IMG/VR virus record: IMGVR_UViG_3300027280_000002 | Location: 1-64,000 of that record | DNA length: 64,000 bases | Direction: 5' to 3' (one strand) | From: a virus | Shown: one piece after another, positions 32,624-40,948 of the stretch | How positions within the stretch are numbered: position 1 is the first letter of the stretch | Layout: the number at the start of each line of letters is the position of its first letter | Position numbers and translations under genes: made by a program | Notes under the pieces: generated by a model | Told to the model about the DNA's origin: nothing | Database searches by the model: none | What the model saw: only the letters and a program-made list of their open reading frames with translations

Positions 32624-33709
32624 TTACACGTATTTTATCTTGTTTTTGTCAAAGAATTCAAGGGCTTTATCAAGCCACTTGCCTTCTACTTTCTCATCAG
32701 ATGATATAATATATATCTGTGCTTTTTTATCTGGAGTATCATATTCCATAGCCATACATCTATTAATCTTCTGAGCTAGATTCTCACCATTACTATCAAA
32801 GTAATTAATGATAACCTTGTTTAATGGTTTGTATGTAACTCCTGTATTACCAATCTTTACAACTGCCATGTGGGTACCTTCTCCTTCTGCAAAATTCTTA
32901 AGGGCATCTTTGTCTTTAGATTTGCTATGGTAGGAAGGAATACCGAGACTATCTGCAATTGATGTAACACCACAAAACACTAGTATTCTTTGTTCCATGT
33001 TATCATTCAATATTTGCTTAGTTTTTTCTTGCTTAGCTAAACTATTTTGAATTAGTCTCATACGTGCTAGACGCATAAACATACTATTCCCACCAGAGTA
33101 CATCATCTTGTTTATAACACCACTAAGGTATTTAAACTGTTGAAGTTCTGTTTTTTTAATTTTACCCTTACCATACTCATTACGAGTTACGTTATCTAAA
33201 GGTACCTTAATTACATTTATTTGGTAGTCAGCTATAACACCTTCTTCAATAGCTTTTTCTATAGGGTAGTGTGCAATTACTGATATACCAAGTTCATCTC
33301 TTAAGGTTCTGGTGGTCCATTTAGATAAGGTGCCTGTAAGGCCAAGTATGTTATCATTGACAGAAAATAAATCTACACAGACACCTATCTGGGCCTCTGA
33401 TAATAAATGTATCTCATCAATAACAACAATGTCAAACTCTGTACCTGCCTGCTTATTTAAGGACCTGTGAGTAGTGTAAGTTATGTTATCATTAATGTAT
33501 CCCATCTCTTCAAATTCCTCTATCCAAGATTGTTTAATCTTGTTATCAGGATATGCAATCAACATAGTACAACTGTCGTTCATCTGGTTAAGGATGTTTA
33601 TAGTCGTTCTAATCTTACCAAACCTAGGACATAAGTTTAAGATTCCAAACTTACCATGGTTAAGCCAAGTTTCTGCAAACTCTGCTTGTCTTTTGTCTCT
33701 TAGTGTCAT
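32624..33709 (-). CDS. Superfamily 2 DEAD/DEAH-like helicase (UvsW-like)
   Basis: A 361-residue helicase: motif I CPRFGKIRT, motif II VIDEIHLL, motif III GLTGTLSK, a motif IV-like RILVFCG and motif VI QKINRCMA. T4 UvsW remodels branched DNA in recombination-dependent replication, a likely role here beside recombination genes. I chose the ATG at 33709, which forms an ATGA overlap with the small gene upstream, over an ATG 12 codons earlier. Confidence 0.85.
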   Translation of the reverse strand: MTLRDKRQAEFAETWLNHGKFGILNLCPRFGKIRTTINILNQMNDSCTMLIAYPDNKIKQSWIEEFEEMGYINDNITYTTHRSLNKQAGTEFDIVVIDEIHLLSEAQIGVCVDLFSVNDNILGLTGTLSKWTTRTLRDELGISVIAHYPIEKAIEEGVIADYQINVIKVPLDNVTRNEYGKGKIKKTELQQFKYLSGVINKMMYSGGNSMFMRLARMRLIQNSLAKQEKTKQILNDNMEQRILVFCGVTSIADSLGIPSYHSKSKDKDALKNFAEGEGTHMAVVKIGNTGVTYKPLNKVIINYFDSNGENLAQKINRCMAMEYDTPDKKAQIYIISSDEKVEGKWLDKALEFFDKNKIKYV

Positions 33710-33876
33710 ATCGTTCGTATGTGTTTTTTTAATTCCTGTATGCATACATAATATCTATTATATATAGCGCTTATCTCTGCTCTTTCTTTTAAAGGAAGCT
33801 TGTGCTCGATGGCTCTATCTTTAGCCTCTTTAATTTCAGTGAGTCTCGAATGTAATAACTCTATAGGTTCTGTCAT
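33706..33876 (-). CDS. 56-residue helical hypothetical protein
   Basis: A short frame fully in the gap between the DnaB-like and SF2 helicase genes, with ATGA overlaps on both sides. It is helical and charged (LHSRLTEIKEAKDRAIEHKL). The double coupling indicates a real gene. It might be a small partner of either helicase; no family was recognised. Confidence 0.6.
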   Translation of the reverse strand: MTEPIELLHSRLTEIKEAKDRAIEHKLPLKERAEISAIYNRYYVCIQELKKHIRTI

Positions 33877-34937
33877 GTTATAAAAAATGATTTATTAATT
33901 ACTGCAGAATAATCTGCATCTGTTATCTGTTTTCGTTTAGGTAATTCTTTAAACATACCAATTTGTCCTAGAAAACCTAGACCAATTCTGATATCATCCT
34001 CACCATAACTATTCTTAATAACACGTAAGCTTCTAAAATACTTACCACCAAATTCATCCTTAAGTTTGTTTAAGTCATAACCTGACGGATCTTCTACTTT
34101 ATAACGCATAGGGTCAAAGAGCGCCATACATACATCAGAGTCATTCTGAGTAGTAGAACTGTCTGCAAAGTCTTCTAACTGTGGCTCAACGTCACCATTC
34201 TTTATTCTAGTGGGATTAGCTATAGATCGATTGAACTGACTAACAACAACAGGTGAGTAACCATAGAAGTCACGTGCATATCGTAACTCATCACTCATTT
34301 TGTCAATTGCTTGCTTTTTAGTAGGCTGTGCACTTGTTGTCTTCAACAAACCTATGTGATCTAACACAACTAATGTTATCTCGTTAGGGTCATCAGGTAT
34401 ATATCTTTTATTATATTTATCTACCTGTATTATCTCACCACGAGATAATGCATAATCTTTTAACTCTTTAGCTATACCTACTGGATTCTCTGGCCCATCA
34501 ATGATTGTAACTATAGACTCAAGTTTGTTCATATAGTCTTCATATTGTAAGAACAAATCATGTTCGTCTTTAGTCATCTTACTGGTCCAGCCTAGTAGTT
34601 TGTTAACTGGTATGATAACACCCTGATCAATAAATATCTTTCTACACGTCCATTTAGCTAACTTATAAGTCTGACTACGCTCCATTGATCTATACCATAC
34701 TTTTACCTTTATTCCAGACTTCTGTCCTTCCTTAGACAAAGCCCAGTCTACAGGGTTAAGTACAAATGCGTCATCAATGAAACTAGTCTTACCTGAACCA
34801 GTCAACCCACCAATCAAATAGTACATTGACTTTCTAATGCCAACATATCTATTTAACCTATCAAAACCCATCGGTATTCCACCACTGTTACCGGCTAAAC
34901 CTTTGTCTACTTCTTCTTTTAGTAGTTGAAATCCCAT
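33873..34937 (-). CDS. Replicative helicase, DnaB-like C-terminal ATPase
   Basis: A 354-residue protein with the RecA-like core of DnaB: Walker A LIGGLTGSGKTS (about residues 41-52), a YRSMER motif II region, Walker B VVLDHIGLL, SQFNRS, and the C-terminal VIKNSYGEDD. The N-terminal DnaB domain that contacts primase is missing, as in T4 gp41-like or T7 helicase-only proteins. It unwinds DNA at the fork with the phage primase and polymerase. The order helicase, small gene, SF2 helicase is compact. Confidence 0.88.
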   Translation of the reverse strand: MGFQLLKEEVDKGLAGNSGGIPMGFDRLNRYVGIRKSMYYLIGGLTGSGKTSFIDDAFVLNPVDWALSKEGQKSGIKVKVWYRSMERSQTYKLAKWTCRKIFIDQGVIIPVNKLLGWTSKMTKDEHDLFLQYEDYMNKLESIVTIIDGPENPVGIAKELKDYALSRGEIIQVDKYNKRYIPDDPNEITLVVLDHIGLLKTTSAQPTKKQAIDKMSDELRYARDFYGYSPVVVSQFNRSIANPTRIKNGDVEPQLEDFADSSTTQNDSDVCMALFDPMRYKVEDPSGYDLNKLKDEFGGKYFRSLRVIKNSYGEDDIRIGLGFLGQIGMFKELPKRKQITDADYSAVINKSFFIT

Positions 34938-34940
34938 ATT

Positions 34941-35144
34941 TTATTTTTTGTCTATTACATCTACTTCAGTCCATGCTGCTAAATGCACCACTTCACCATC
35001 ATCTCTGGTGCAGTAACTATACATTCCATCTATAGACCTGAAGTTCAGTTCTTCTCCTTCTGTAATTTGAGGAGCTCCTGGTGGTACTTTGTCCTCAACT
35101 ATTATTTTAATTCTGCTATTTCTTGGTACGTCGTATAATTTCAT
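34941..35144 (-). CDS. Small hypothetical protein next to the helicase gene
   Basis: A 67-residue beta-rich protein (YDVPRNSRIKIIVEDK, then DGMYSYCTRDDGEVVHLAAW) reminiscent of small SH3-like folds. It is 3 bases from the DnaB-like gene and 11 bases from the preceding gene, so it is in the replication operon. The role is unknown. Confidence 0.55.
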   Translation of the reverse strand: MKLYDVPRNSRIKIIVEDKVPPGAPQITEGEELNFRSIDGMYSYCTRDDGEVVHLAAWTEVDVIDKK

Positions 35145-35155
35145 AATTTCTAATT

Positions 35156-35770
35156 TTAAATGTCTGTTGATCCTGTTGGTTCTGATTCTTCTTCTTCCAT
35201 AATTTCCATAAACGCTTCGTAGGTACGCTGATTGAGATAAGTTAGACTGTTTTGCATGTAAGTAATTCTATTTTGTCCTGACTTAACTGACATTGTAACT
35301 TTTTGCATTACCTCAAACTTTAAAGCTTTGATTAATTGCTCAGCAGTATGTTCTCCTTCTAAAAGTATCGCATCAAATTTAACTTTACATGAATTCTTGT
35401 CTTTTCTAATTGCTCTAGTTCCTTTAAAGCTCTTACCTTTATACTTAAATGTATCTGTGCTAGGATATTCTTTCCACCACTCTTCAAAGTATGTGGACTT
35501 TGGTTTTTTCTTTACAAACTTTTTTTCCGTAGTGCTCTCATCTACAAACAATAATAGATCTTTACCCACTGTTGTAAGTTTTTCTTCATCTTTTGTTATA
35601 AGACCTTTTCTTATAAGTGATTGATAGATAGCAGCAAGACGCATGCTGTTCTCATAAAGAGGCACTACGTCATACTGGTTTTCTATTAATTTTAATAAGT
35701 ATATTATGTCTAAGTTATAACTTTTTTTGATGAGCTCTTCGAACTTCTGTGGTGATATGTGTAACTTCAT
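35156..35770 (-). CDS. Replication-associated protein, possible helicase loader
   Basis: A 204-residue protein. The N-terminal 65 residues look like a winged helix (YQSLIRKGLITKDEEKLTTV). The C-terminal part has YFEEWWKEYPSTDTF, GKSFKGTRAIRKDK and NRITYMQNSLTYLNQRTYE, a pattern I recall from conserved phage proteins near DnaB-type helicases. A loader or initiator role fits the position but is unproven. It overlaps the next gene by 56 bases. Confidence 0.55.
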   Translation of the reverse strand: MKLHISPQKFEELIKKSYNLDIIYLLKLIENQYDVVPLYENSMRLAAIYQSLIRKGLITKDEEKLTTVGKDLLLFVDESTTEKKFVKKKPKSTYFEEWWKEYPSTDTFKYKGKSFKGTRAIRKDKNSCKVKFDAILLEGEHTAEQLIKALKFEVMQKVTMSVKSGQNRITYMQNSLTYLNQRTYEAFMEIMEEEESEPTGSTDI

Positions 35771-35936
35771 CCTTTAATGGTTTTATAACTTTAATAATAG
35801 CAGGCTTTCTATTTTTAGCCTCTTGACTTAGCCATTCTTGATATTCTAGTTCTATCAAGTACTGGCGTTCTGCAGCATACACTTTATCATTAGCGTACGC
35901 TGCATGTTCCCAGTCTTCGTTAATTAACCTAGACAT
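35715..35936 (-). CDS. Hypothetical helical protein
   Basis: A 73-residue protein from the ATG at 35936 (MSRLINEDWEHAAYAND), rich in Glu, Lys and Tyr (AAERQYLIELEYQEW), with a basic C-terminus (EVRRAHQKKL). An ATG 42 codons earlier lies within the AT-hook gene, so the later one is preferred (8-base overlap with its stop). Function is unknown. Confidence 0.5.
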   Translation of the reverse strand: MSRLINEDWEHAAYANDKVYAAERQYLIELEYQEWLSQEAKNRKPAIIKVIKPLKDEVTHITTEVRRAHQKKL

Positions 35937-36123
35937 TCTTTTTCTTGTTTTTAGATCCTTTAGGTCTTCCTGGTCCACGTTTAGCATTCTTACTACCTTT
36001 TGGTCTACCTCTTTTGGATTTCTTAACTGGTTTTTGAATTGGTTCAGCTCTAAATATTTCATAAGCTGTATACGCTAATCCTAACATTAAAATTACTACT
36101 ACTACTACTGTTACTGTTTTCAT
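35929..36123 (-). CDS. Membrane-anchored AT-hook protein
   Basis: A 64-residue protein with an N-terminal membrane segment (residues 4-20, VTVVVVVILMLGLAYTA) and a basic tail with two AT-hook motifs (RGRPKGSKN and PGRPKGSKN). AT-hooks bind the minor groove of AT-rich DNA, and this phage genome is AT-rich. With a single N-terminal segment and a positively charged tail, the hooks should face the cytoplasm. The likely effect is to tether phage (or host) DNA to the membrane. There is an A-rich leader before the ATG. The combination is clear; the role is inferred. Confidence 0.75.
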   Translation of the reverse strand: MKTVTVVVVVILMLGLAYTAYEIFRAEPIQKPVKKSKRGRPKGSKNAKRGPGRPKGSKNKKKNV

Positions 36124-36147
36124 TTTACTTGTTTTTATTTATTAATA

Positions 36148-36411
36148 TTAATCTTTAATTCTTAATCCGTATTGGAGGTTAAACCACTCGAATGTTGTAT
36201 TTGCTTTACTTGTATTAAACTTGAACACTTTCTTTAGAGCTTTTATAGAATATTTCCTAAACTCTATAGATTGATCTTTTGTCATTGTCCAGTTAAAATA
36301 CCACTTATCATCATCAAGAGTATCCACTAATCGTTTTCCAACTATATCTAGTTGATACTCAATCAAATGTCTTGTAATGGTTGATCTATTTATTTTAGAT
36401 TTTCTTTTCAT
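36148..36411 (-). CDS. Hypothetical protein downstream of polB
   Basis: An 87-residue basic protein (start MKRKSKINRSTITRHLIEY), helical, with aromatic residues (DDDKWYFNWTM and FEWFNLQYG). Its start overlaps the polymerase stop (TAATG). No family was recognised; co-expression with the polymerase is likely. Confidence 0.5.
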   Translation of the reverse strand: MKRKSKINRSTITRHLIEYQLDIVGKRLVDTLDDDKWYFNWTMTKDQSIEFRKYSIKALKKVFKFNTSKANTTFEWFNLQYGLRIKD

Positions 36412-38375
36412 TAGAATAAACTTATTTGATTAGGAGCAGCATAAGATTTTTTAATTCTTTTGCCTCCTGTTGTAATCTTAGTTATTAATTTTTCAGCTTT
36501 ATTTATATAATATGTATAGTTTATATTATCTAACTTACTTGCGTTTGGTAAATAATTACAAACATGACACAACCATTCTCCAGCTTCAGCTTGTGAACGT
36601 TTAGCAGCTTTACTTGTAGACTCATCATTTCTAAGCTTGTAAATCTTTTCTCCATCATTAGATACATAGTATCTTATAAGTTTATTATATTTACTAGCCT
36701 CTCCTGTAATTATATTGATACCTTCATAATGAAAGTCTTTAGAAGCTTTCTTTCTAATGCAAAAGTCAAACAAGTTCTTATGTTTTTCTATAGTTTCCCT
36801 AACCGGAATGTTGTTTACATAATACTGTTCTAATGCAATAGGAACAATTCTAGCTGACTTGTTCTTGTGAAGTTCAAAGTCTGTAAGAAAGTCTCCTTTC
36901 TTTTTAACATAACCATTAGGCATAATAGCTATATAATCATTGACGGTTGAAAAGATTATCTTTTTGTAGTCTGTTCTTTCCAAAATATACTGTGTTGTCT
37001 CAGACCACTCTGCATTTATTTCATGCATTTTAGGTATTAGATCTTTCTTAACTCTTACAGTTACACCGTCTGTATTAGCAGAAATAATCTGAATGCCACT
37101 CATTTCATATAATTCAATAAGCATCATTAGACTAAGTTCACCAGTTATAGTAGTGAACATAGTTAACTGCCTATCATAAATCCATGATAGCATATCAGAT
37201 GACTTTCCATAAACAGAATTTACTGCAAGCTTAAGAGCTCCAATAATACCTTTAGTTTTACCATCCTTTGCTCCAGTAGCTTTCAGTTCAAGTCTTTTCT
37301 CAAACATCTGCTTGTAGCCAAATAGAAACTCTTTTCCTAAATGTGCAGGATATTTTGCATTGTTAATAATAATTGCAGGATAATAACTAGCCACATCCCA
37401 ATCAATAATTTCATATTCTTCATCTGCCTCAAAGACAGCTGGTTTATTTTCTGTATGTAACCCACCTCTCATAAAAGAATAAAGATTACCATAGAAATGA
37501 ATATGTTCTTTAAAGTCATCTTGAAGACCAAGCTTCATACCTTTAATATTAATAAGAAACTTCTTTAGCTTTGTTGTTTTAAACTTAACATACGGTGCTA
37601 TACAGTTTTTCATATCTATACTCTTTCTAAAGTATCCTTTTCTAGGAAGCTCTTTAATATCTATACCTTTCTCTTCACAGTAGTACTTCTTGATAATCTC
37701 ATCACCAATTTTACTGTCAGAATAGTTAAGACATTCTATACCAAACTCTTCTTGTATGTTTAACCTTAACTGTATTTGATCATTACTTTTATACAACGGA
37801 TGATCAGTGTCACCCACAGTAACCTTATAAAACTCATAAGTAGCATCTACATCATTAAAACAATACTGGAGCGTTAAGAACACCTCGTCCTTAGTCATGT
37901 TTGTTTTAGTATAATGTATAGGCATTTCTTCGATGTTCTCTAAGTCCATCTCAAACTCTAACCTCTTGAGACTAACACGTCTGTTCTTGTTATCGTAGTG
38001 ATGTATCTTAAATAAATCTAACTGTTTCAGACTTAACTCATGTTCTCTATACTCTGGAAAAACATCATAATTAGCATCATGTATAACATCTTGAGCTTTC
38101 TGTGCTATCATTGCACATATTTCTAGACCAGTACCTTCATGCCAGTTTTCACAGTTTCTAAGTATCCATTCTACAACTTGAGCATCAAAACGTAAGTTAT
38201 TATAACCCACCCAATATGATTCTTTGTATGTTTCAGTATATTTTACGAATGAATCTAGTTGATTTTGCCACTTGCTAACTGTAAAGCTTCTAGGTGTTTT
38301 ACCAGGCTGCATACATACAACTATGAAGCATTCTTGCATAGTTTCTATGTCATATATAATTACATCTTTAATCAT
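36411..38375 (-). CDS. DNA polymerase, family B
   Basis: A 654-residue replicative polymerase. The 3'-5' exonuclease motifs are YDIET (D9, E11), YNNLRFDAQV and YCFNDVDATYEFYK. Polymerase motifs are DVASYYPAII (motif A), KLAVNSVYGK (motif B) and SANTDGVTV (motif C). Motif C has Asn in place of the first Asp of the usual DTD, with the second Asp kept, a variant that I recall in other phage B polymerases. It replicates the phage genome with the DnaB-like helicase and primase. It is short compared with T4 gp43 (about 900 residues). Confidence 0.95.
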   Translation of the reverse strand: MIKDVIIYDIETMQECFIVVCMQPGKTPRSFTVSKWQNQLDSFVKYTETYKESYWVGYNNLRFDAQVVEWILRNCENWHEGTGLEICAMIAQKAQDVIHDANYDVFPEYREHELSLKQLDLFKIHHYDNKNRRVSLKRLEFEMDLENIEEMPIHYTKTNMTKDEVFLTLQYCFNDVDATYEFYKVTVGDTDHPLYKSNDQIQLRLNIQEEFGIECLNYSDSKIGDEIIKKYYCEEKGIDIKELPRKGYFRKSIDMKNCIAPYVKFKTTKLKKFLINIKGMKLGLQDDFKEHIHFYGNLYSFMRGGLHTENKPAVFEADEEYEIIDWDVASYYPAIIINNAKYPAHLGKEFLFGYKQMFEKRLELKATGAKDGKTKGIIGALKLAVNSVYGKSSDMLSWIYDRQLTMFTTITGELSLMMLIELYEMSGIQIISANTDGVTVRVKKDLIPKMHEINAEWSETTQYILERTDYKKIIFSTVNDYIAIMPNGYVKKKGDFLTDFELHKNKSARIVPIALEQYYVNNIPVRETIEKHKNLFDFCIRKKASKDFHYEGINIITGEASKYNKLIRYYVSNDGEKIYKLRNDESTSKAAKRSQAEAGEWLCHVCNYLPNASKLDNINYTYYINKAEKLITKITTGGKRIKKSYAAPNQISLF

Positions 38376-38565
38376 TTTGTTTGTTTTTATAGTCGTTATA
38401 GTCTAAATAGAACCCAATGCCTACAATTATATGCAAACCTACACTGCTTAGTAGTTCGTATAGGTCATGAAAATTATGTATAGACAGGTGAATATGACCT
38501 ACTATCCAGAATGGTATAGCTAGCTGTTGGCTTATCCATCTAATTAGAAAGATTAATAGTTTCAT
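38368..38565 (-). CDS. Small membrane protein before polB
   Basis: A 65-residue hydrophobic protein with two possible membrane segments (about 2-22 and 40-54) and His-rich middle (GHIHLSIHNFH). It overlaps the polymerase start by 8 bases and follows a full promoter, so it is the first gene of the polymerase operon. Function is unknown. Confidence 0.5.
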   Translation of the reverse strand: MKLLIFLIRWISQQLAIPFWIVGHIHLSIHNFHDLYELLSSVGLHIIVGIGFYLDYNDYKNKQND

Positions 38566-38586
38566 AAAATATGTTTAAGTATGTTA

Positions 38587-38617
38587 CAAAAGTAATGAAT
38601 TTAGTTAGATTACCAAA
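38587..38617 (-). promoter_or_regulatory. Full Bacteroidota promoter for the polB operon (TTTG - 19 bp - TACTTTTG)
   Basis: On the minus strand TTTG (38614-38617) and TACTTTTG (38587-38594) are 19 bases apart, matching the TTTG/TAnnTTTG consensus. The -7 box is 22 bases from the ATG at 38565. The -33 box overlaps the last codons of the gene before it. Confidence 0.7.
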
Positions 38618-39185
38618 TAGAAAACCCACCACAATTCTTAAGAAACTTAATAAATTCCTTAATCAACCACAGAGGTGTACCGTGTGAAGGGTAATATACA
38701 TTTCCATCATCACTAACGATACTAGTAAACATAATTGTACCATAAGGATAATCTTTGTTAAGTTTCTCTGTTGTCTCATCATCTATTAATCCCTGACTTC
38801 CTCTTTGATTCCAAGAATTCATGTTACAATAAATTACATCCTCAGGATCTATTAAATTATCTTCTTGATCAACAACTTTTTCTAGTGCATCTGCTACAGC
38901 ATTACACTCTTGCCAGTTATCTAACCCCATGCCATCATTACCCATCCATTCATCAAAGTTAAACTTAAGTTCATGTTGTTCTGCTGCATGTTTACATAAC
39001 ATAACTATCGGTCTCCAGGACCACCAATTACTTCTAAAGTAATAACCAGGGTTATTATGTTCCCATTTCTCTACTGCGTCCCAGTATTCTTTCTTTTGCT
39101 TATCAGTAACACTGTCATCATTGTAATCAATCTCAGGTTTCTTGCCTATTAACTTTGGCGCTTTGCCATAAATATCTACTCCCAT
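38610..39185 (-). CDS. Hypothetical protein
   Basis: A 191-residue acidic protein rich in Trp (for example SNWWSWRPIV, then NMNSWNQRG) with the start MGVDIYGKAPKLIG. The C-terminus includes YPSHGTPLWLIKEF. I recall similar MGVDIYG-type proteins in other phages and bacteria, of unknown role. No catalytic motif was seen. Confidence 0.6.
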   Translation of the reverse strand: MGVDIYGKAPKLIGKKPEIDYNDDSVTDKQKKEYWDAVEKWEHNNPGYYFRSNWWSWRPIVMLCKHAAEQHELKFNFDEWMGNDGMGLDNWQECNAVADALEKVVDQEDNLIDPEDVIYCNMNSWNQRGSQGLIDDETTEKLNKDYPYGTIMFTSIVSDDGNVYYPSHGTPLWLIKEFIKFLKNCGGFSIW

Positions 39186-39187
39186 AA

Positions 39188-39310
39188 TTATTTGATTTTT
39201 TTATATGCTGCTAGCATTTGTTTCTCGTTTTTAACGTATTTATTATTTATCTTAAGCATCCATCTTTGAAATGCTTGTCTTCTTAGTATTTTATTTGCAC
39301 CTGTTGCCAT
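39188..39310 (-). CDS. 40-residue basic protein
   Basis: A short frame starting MATGANKILRRQAFQRW and ending in Lys-rich AAYKKIK. A longer version of this frame exists but would overlap the zinc-ribbon gene completely; the ATG at 39310, one base after that gene's stop, is more likely. It is basic and helical, possibly binding nucleic acid. Confidence 0.5.
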   Translation of the reverse strand: MATGANKILRRQAFQRWMLKINNKYVKNEKQMLAAYKKIK

Positions 39311-39311
39311 A

Positions 39312-39440
39312 TTAAATAGTATCTTCCCAATAAGGGTCTGGTTCTTCTTGTTCGTTAAACTCTGCATGTTCTTTACAATCAGAGCATCTATCTGTGTCAT
39401 ACCATCTTGATGCGCCACAGCAATCACTTAGCTCTTCCAT
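39312..39440 (-). CDS. 42-residue zinc-ribbon protein
   Basis: A short acidic protein with two Cys pairs: SDCCGASRW and RCSDCKEHA, followed by an acidic tail (EEPDPYWEDTI). The pattern occurs in small phage proteins. The ATG overlaps the preceding stop (TAATG). It may be a protein-binding adaptor. Confidence 0.65.
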   Translation of the reverse strand: MEELSDCCGASRWYDTDRCSDCKEHAEFNEQEEPDPYWEDTI

Positions 39441-39559
39441 TAGTATCTGTAATCATTATTATCAAAGTCTTCCCAATCTTCTGGCCATAGAAGTTTGCCT
39501 ATAAATTTTCCTAGCACTAACGCTATAGCTGCTAAGCCTAACCACATAATTGTTTCCAT
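39440..39559 (-). CDS. 39-residue membrane protein
   Basis: One membrane segment (IMWLGLAAIALVLGKFIG) followed by an acidic Trp/Asp-rich tail (WPEDWEDFDNNDYRY). Its stop overlaps the zinc-ribbon gene start (TAATG). It fills the gap before the next gene, 24 bases away. The role is unknown. Confidence 0.55.
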   Translation of the reverse strand: METIMWLGLAAIALVLGKFIGKLLWPEDWEDFDNNDYRY

Positions 39560-39583
39560 AATTCTAATTGTTTAAGTTTATTA

Positions 39584-40042
39584 TTAAATTTCTATATCTT
39601 CGTCTTCATCATCTAGTAATCCACGTAAAATGACAAGGTTTTCTTCGTAAATAGGAAGAATTCTACCCTTCTCTAACTCATCATCATCTACAAGGATTTC
39701 AATGAGTCCATCAAAGTCTCTCATGACTATGTTCATTTCCTTGACTGTAAAGTCTTGTAGTTCTGTTTCATGCATAGGATGATCGAACCATCCTATTTCA
39801 TCAGGTGTTGCTACAACCTTACCATCCTCATCTATTAAATAGGGATAAACAGGGAAACCATTGTTCATGTAAACTATTTCTGTGCTATGTTCAGCAATAT
39901 TAAATCCAGAACTACTTAATGAAAACAACTCTAGATGTTCTTTTTCTTCACTACCAGGGTATAAATGATTCATAAATATCATTTCTTCGTTTAATTCATC
40001 TGCGTCATAATGACGAAAATGTAATTCAGTTGCTATCCACAT
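39584..40042 (-). CDS. Acidic hypothetical protein
   Basis: A 152-residue, strongly acidic protein (for example YDADELNEEM and LLDDEDEDIEI at the end). DNA-mimic proteins have this composition, and some phages use them against host restriction or repression, so an anti-host role is possible. It shares a TAATG junction with the gene before it. No motif was recognised. Confidence 0.5.
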   Translation of the reverse strand: MWIATELHFRHYDADELNEEMIFMNHLYPGSEEKEHLELFSLSSSGFNIAEHSTEIVYMNNGFPVYPYLIDEDGKVVATPDEIGWFDHPMHETELQDFTVKEMNIVMRDFDGLIEILVDDDELEKGRILPIYEENLVILRGLLDDEDEDIEI

Positions 40043-40326
40043 TATATTCTCTTTTTAGGTGTTGGTGACATTAATTCATAAACACTGTATTGTGATGACA
40101 GTCTTAGTAATATGTGAAGCATTTCAGCTTCTTCTATTGTCCATTGTTCTTGACCGGCAATCTCAAACACTTTTACATGTGTTTTATTTATGTCTAGCTG
40201 CATACATAATTTATCATCACAATATAACATGTGACTTTCTTGTAAATCATTATTCATTACTAAGTAATCATAAGCATGTACATCATCTACTATGACTTGC
40301 TCTTTGTGAAGGTGTTTTAGTTCCAT
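40042..40326 (-). CDS. Hypothetical protein
   Basis: A 94-residue protein with His/Glu-rich start (MELKHLHKEQVIVDDVHAYD), a Cys-containing strand (MLYCDDKLCMQLDI) and a helical EEAEMLHILLRLSSQY. It has a TAATG overlap with the downstream acidic gene. The fold is unknown. Confidence 0.5.
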   Translation of the reverse strand: MELKHLHKEQVIVDDVHAYDYLVMNNDLQESHMLYCDDKLCMQLDINKTHVKVFEIAGQEQWTIEEAEMLHILLRLSSQYSVYELMSPTPKKRI

Positions 40327-40367
40327 TTTTTAAGTTTTATTTAATAGTTCGTTTTTTATTTTTAATA

Positions 40368-40400
40368 ACTTCGGCAGCAAACACTATTTAGTGACGAAGT
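40368..40400. repeat. Nested inverted repeats in an 83-base gap
   Basis: An outer pair ACTTCG/CGAAGT encloses an inner pair CACTA/TAGTG with a 2-base loop. Downstream on the minus strand the sequence is A/T-rich (ATTAAAAATAAAAAA), so it could be a terminator after the SET gene or a structured leader of the next gene. Confidence 0.45.
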
Positions 40401-40409
40401 ATAGTTTTT

Positions 40410-40703
40410 CTAGAATAATCCATAGAGGTGATATTTAAGTTTTATTTCCTCACCTCGTTTTATATCTCTAATTGTTAAAAGATGTAGTGTTTCTTCTACA
40501 ACTATTAACTGCACATTAGGATCTTCACTATGATTAATGAATCCACCTAATGGAGTTCTTATATAATTGTGCTCATAATTTTCATTACGCACATGAGTTA
40601 TTCCTAAGTCAATACCTTTAAGAAGTTTTTTTCTAGCAAACACACCTAACCCATGTATTGAAGATTTTCTTATTGTAAGACTTTCTGGTAATGGTTTATA
40701 CAT
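40410..40703 (-). CDS. SET-domain protein (lysine methyltransferase-like)
   Basis: A 97-residue minimal SET domain: SSIHGLGVFARK at the N-terminus, then GGFINHSEDPN (the NHxxxPN cofactor-site motif), LLTIRDIKRGEEI and the closing Tyr motif KYHLYG. SET enzymes move a methyl group from SAM to Lys in proteins. Targets may be phage Lys-rich proteins, a ribosomal protein or a host factor. It lacks pre- and post-SET parts. It is in the small-gene part of the early block. Confidence 0.8.
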   Translation of the reverse strand: MYKPLPESLTIRKSSIHGLGVFARKKLLKGIDLGITHVRNENYEHNYIRTPLGGFINHSEDPNVQLIVVEETLHLLTIRDIKRGEEIKLKYHLYGLF

Positions 40704-40722
40704 CTTTTATTATTTTAATCAT

Positions 40723-40947
40723 CTATAATATTGCTACTTCAACCCATCCTTTTTCTGAATAACTTATTTCTGCAACATAGCCATCATCTTTGAGTTCTTG
40801 TTCTAATTCTAATGCAGCTTCCCACAATTCTGGTTCAGGAATTTCATCATGTTCATTGTCATGACATATAGCACCTTGGCACTCGTAAAATTCATGTTCT
40901 TGATTCCACTCAAATCTCCAGTTGTCAATTGTTTTGTATTTTTCCAT
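40723..40947 (-). CDS. Small acidic hypothetical protein
   Basis: A 74-residue acidic protein with WRFEWNQEHEFYECQGAICH and a helix (WEAALELEQELKDDGYVAE). The Cys/His residues could bind a metal, but spacing is not a known finger. It precedes the SET gene with a 19-base gap. Confidence 0.45.
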   Translation of the reverse strand: MEKYKTIDNWRFEWNQEHEFYECQGAICHDNEHDEIPEPELWEAALELEQELKDDGYVAEISYSEKGWVEVAIL

Positions 40948-40948
40948 T

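Noticed and set aside
40368-40400. tRNA or small structured RNA gene
   Set aside because: The nested repeats lack a cloverleaf and the GTTC/CCA-type features. No tRNA was recognised anywhere in the window.
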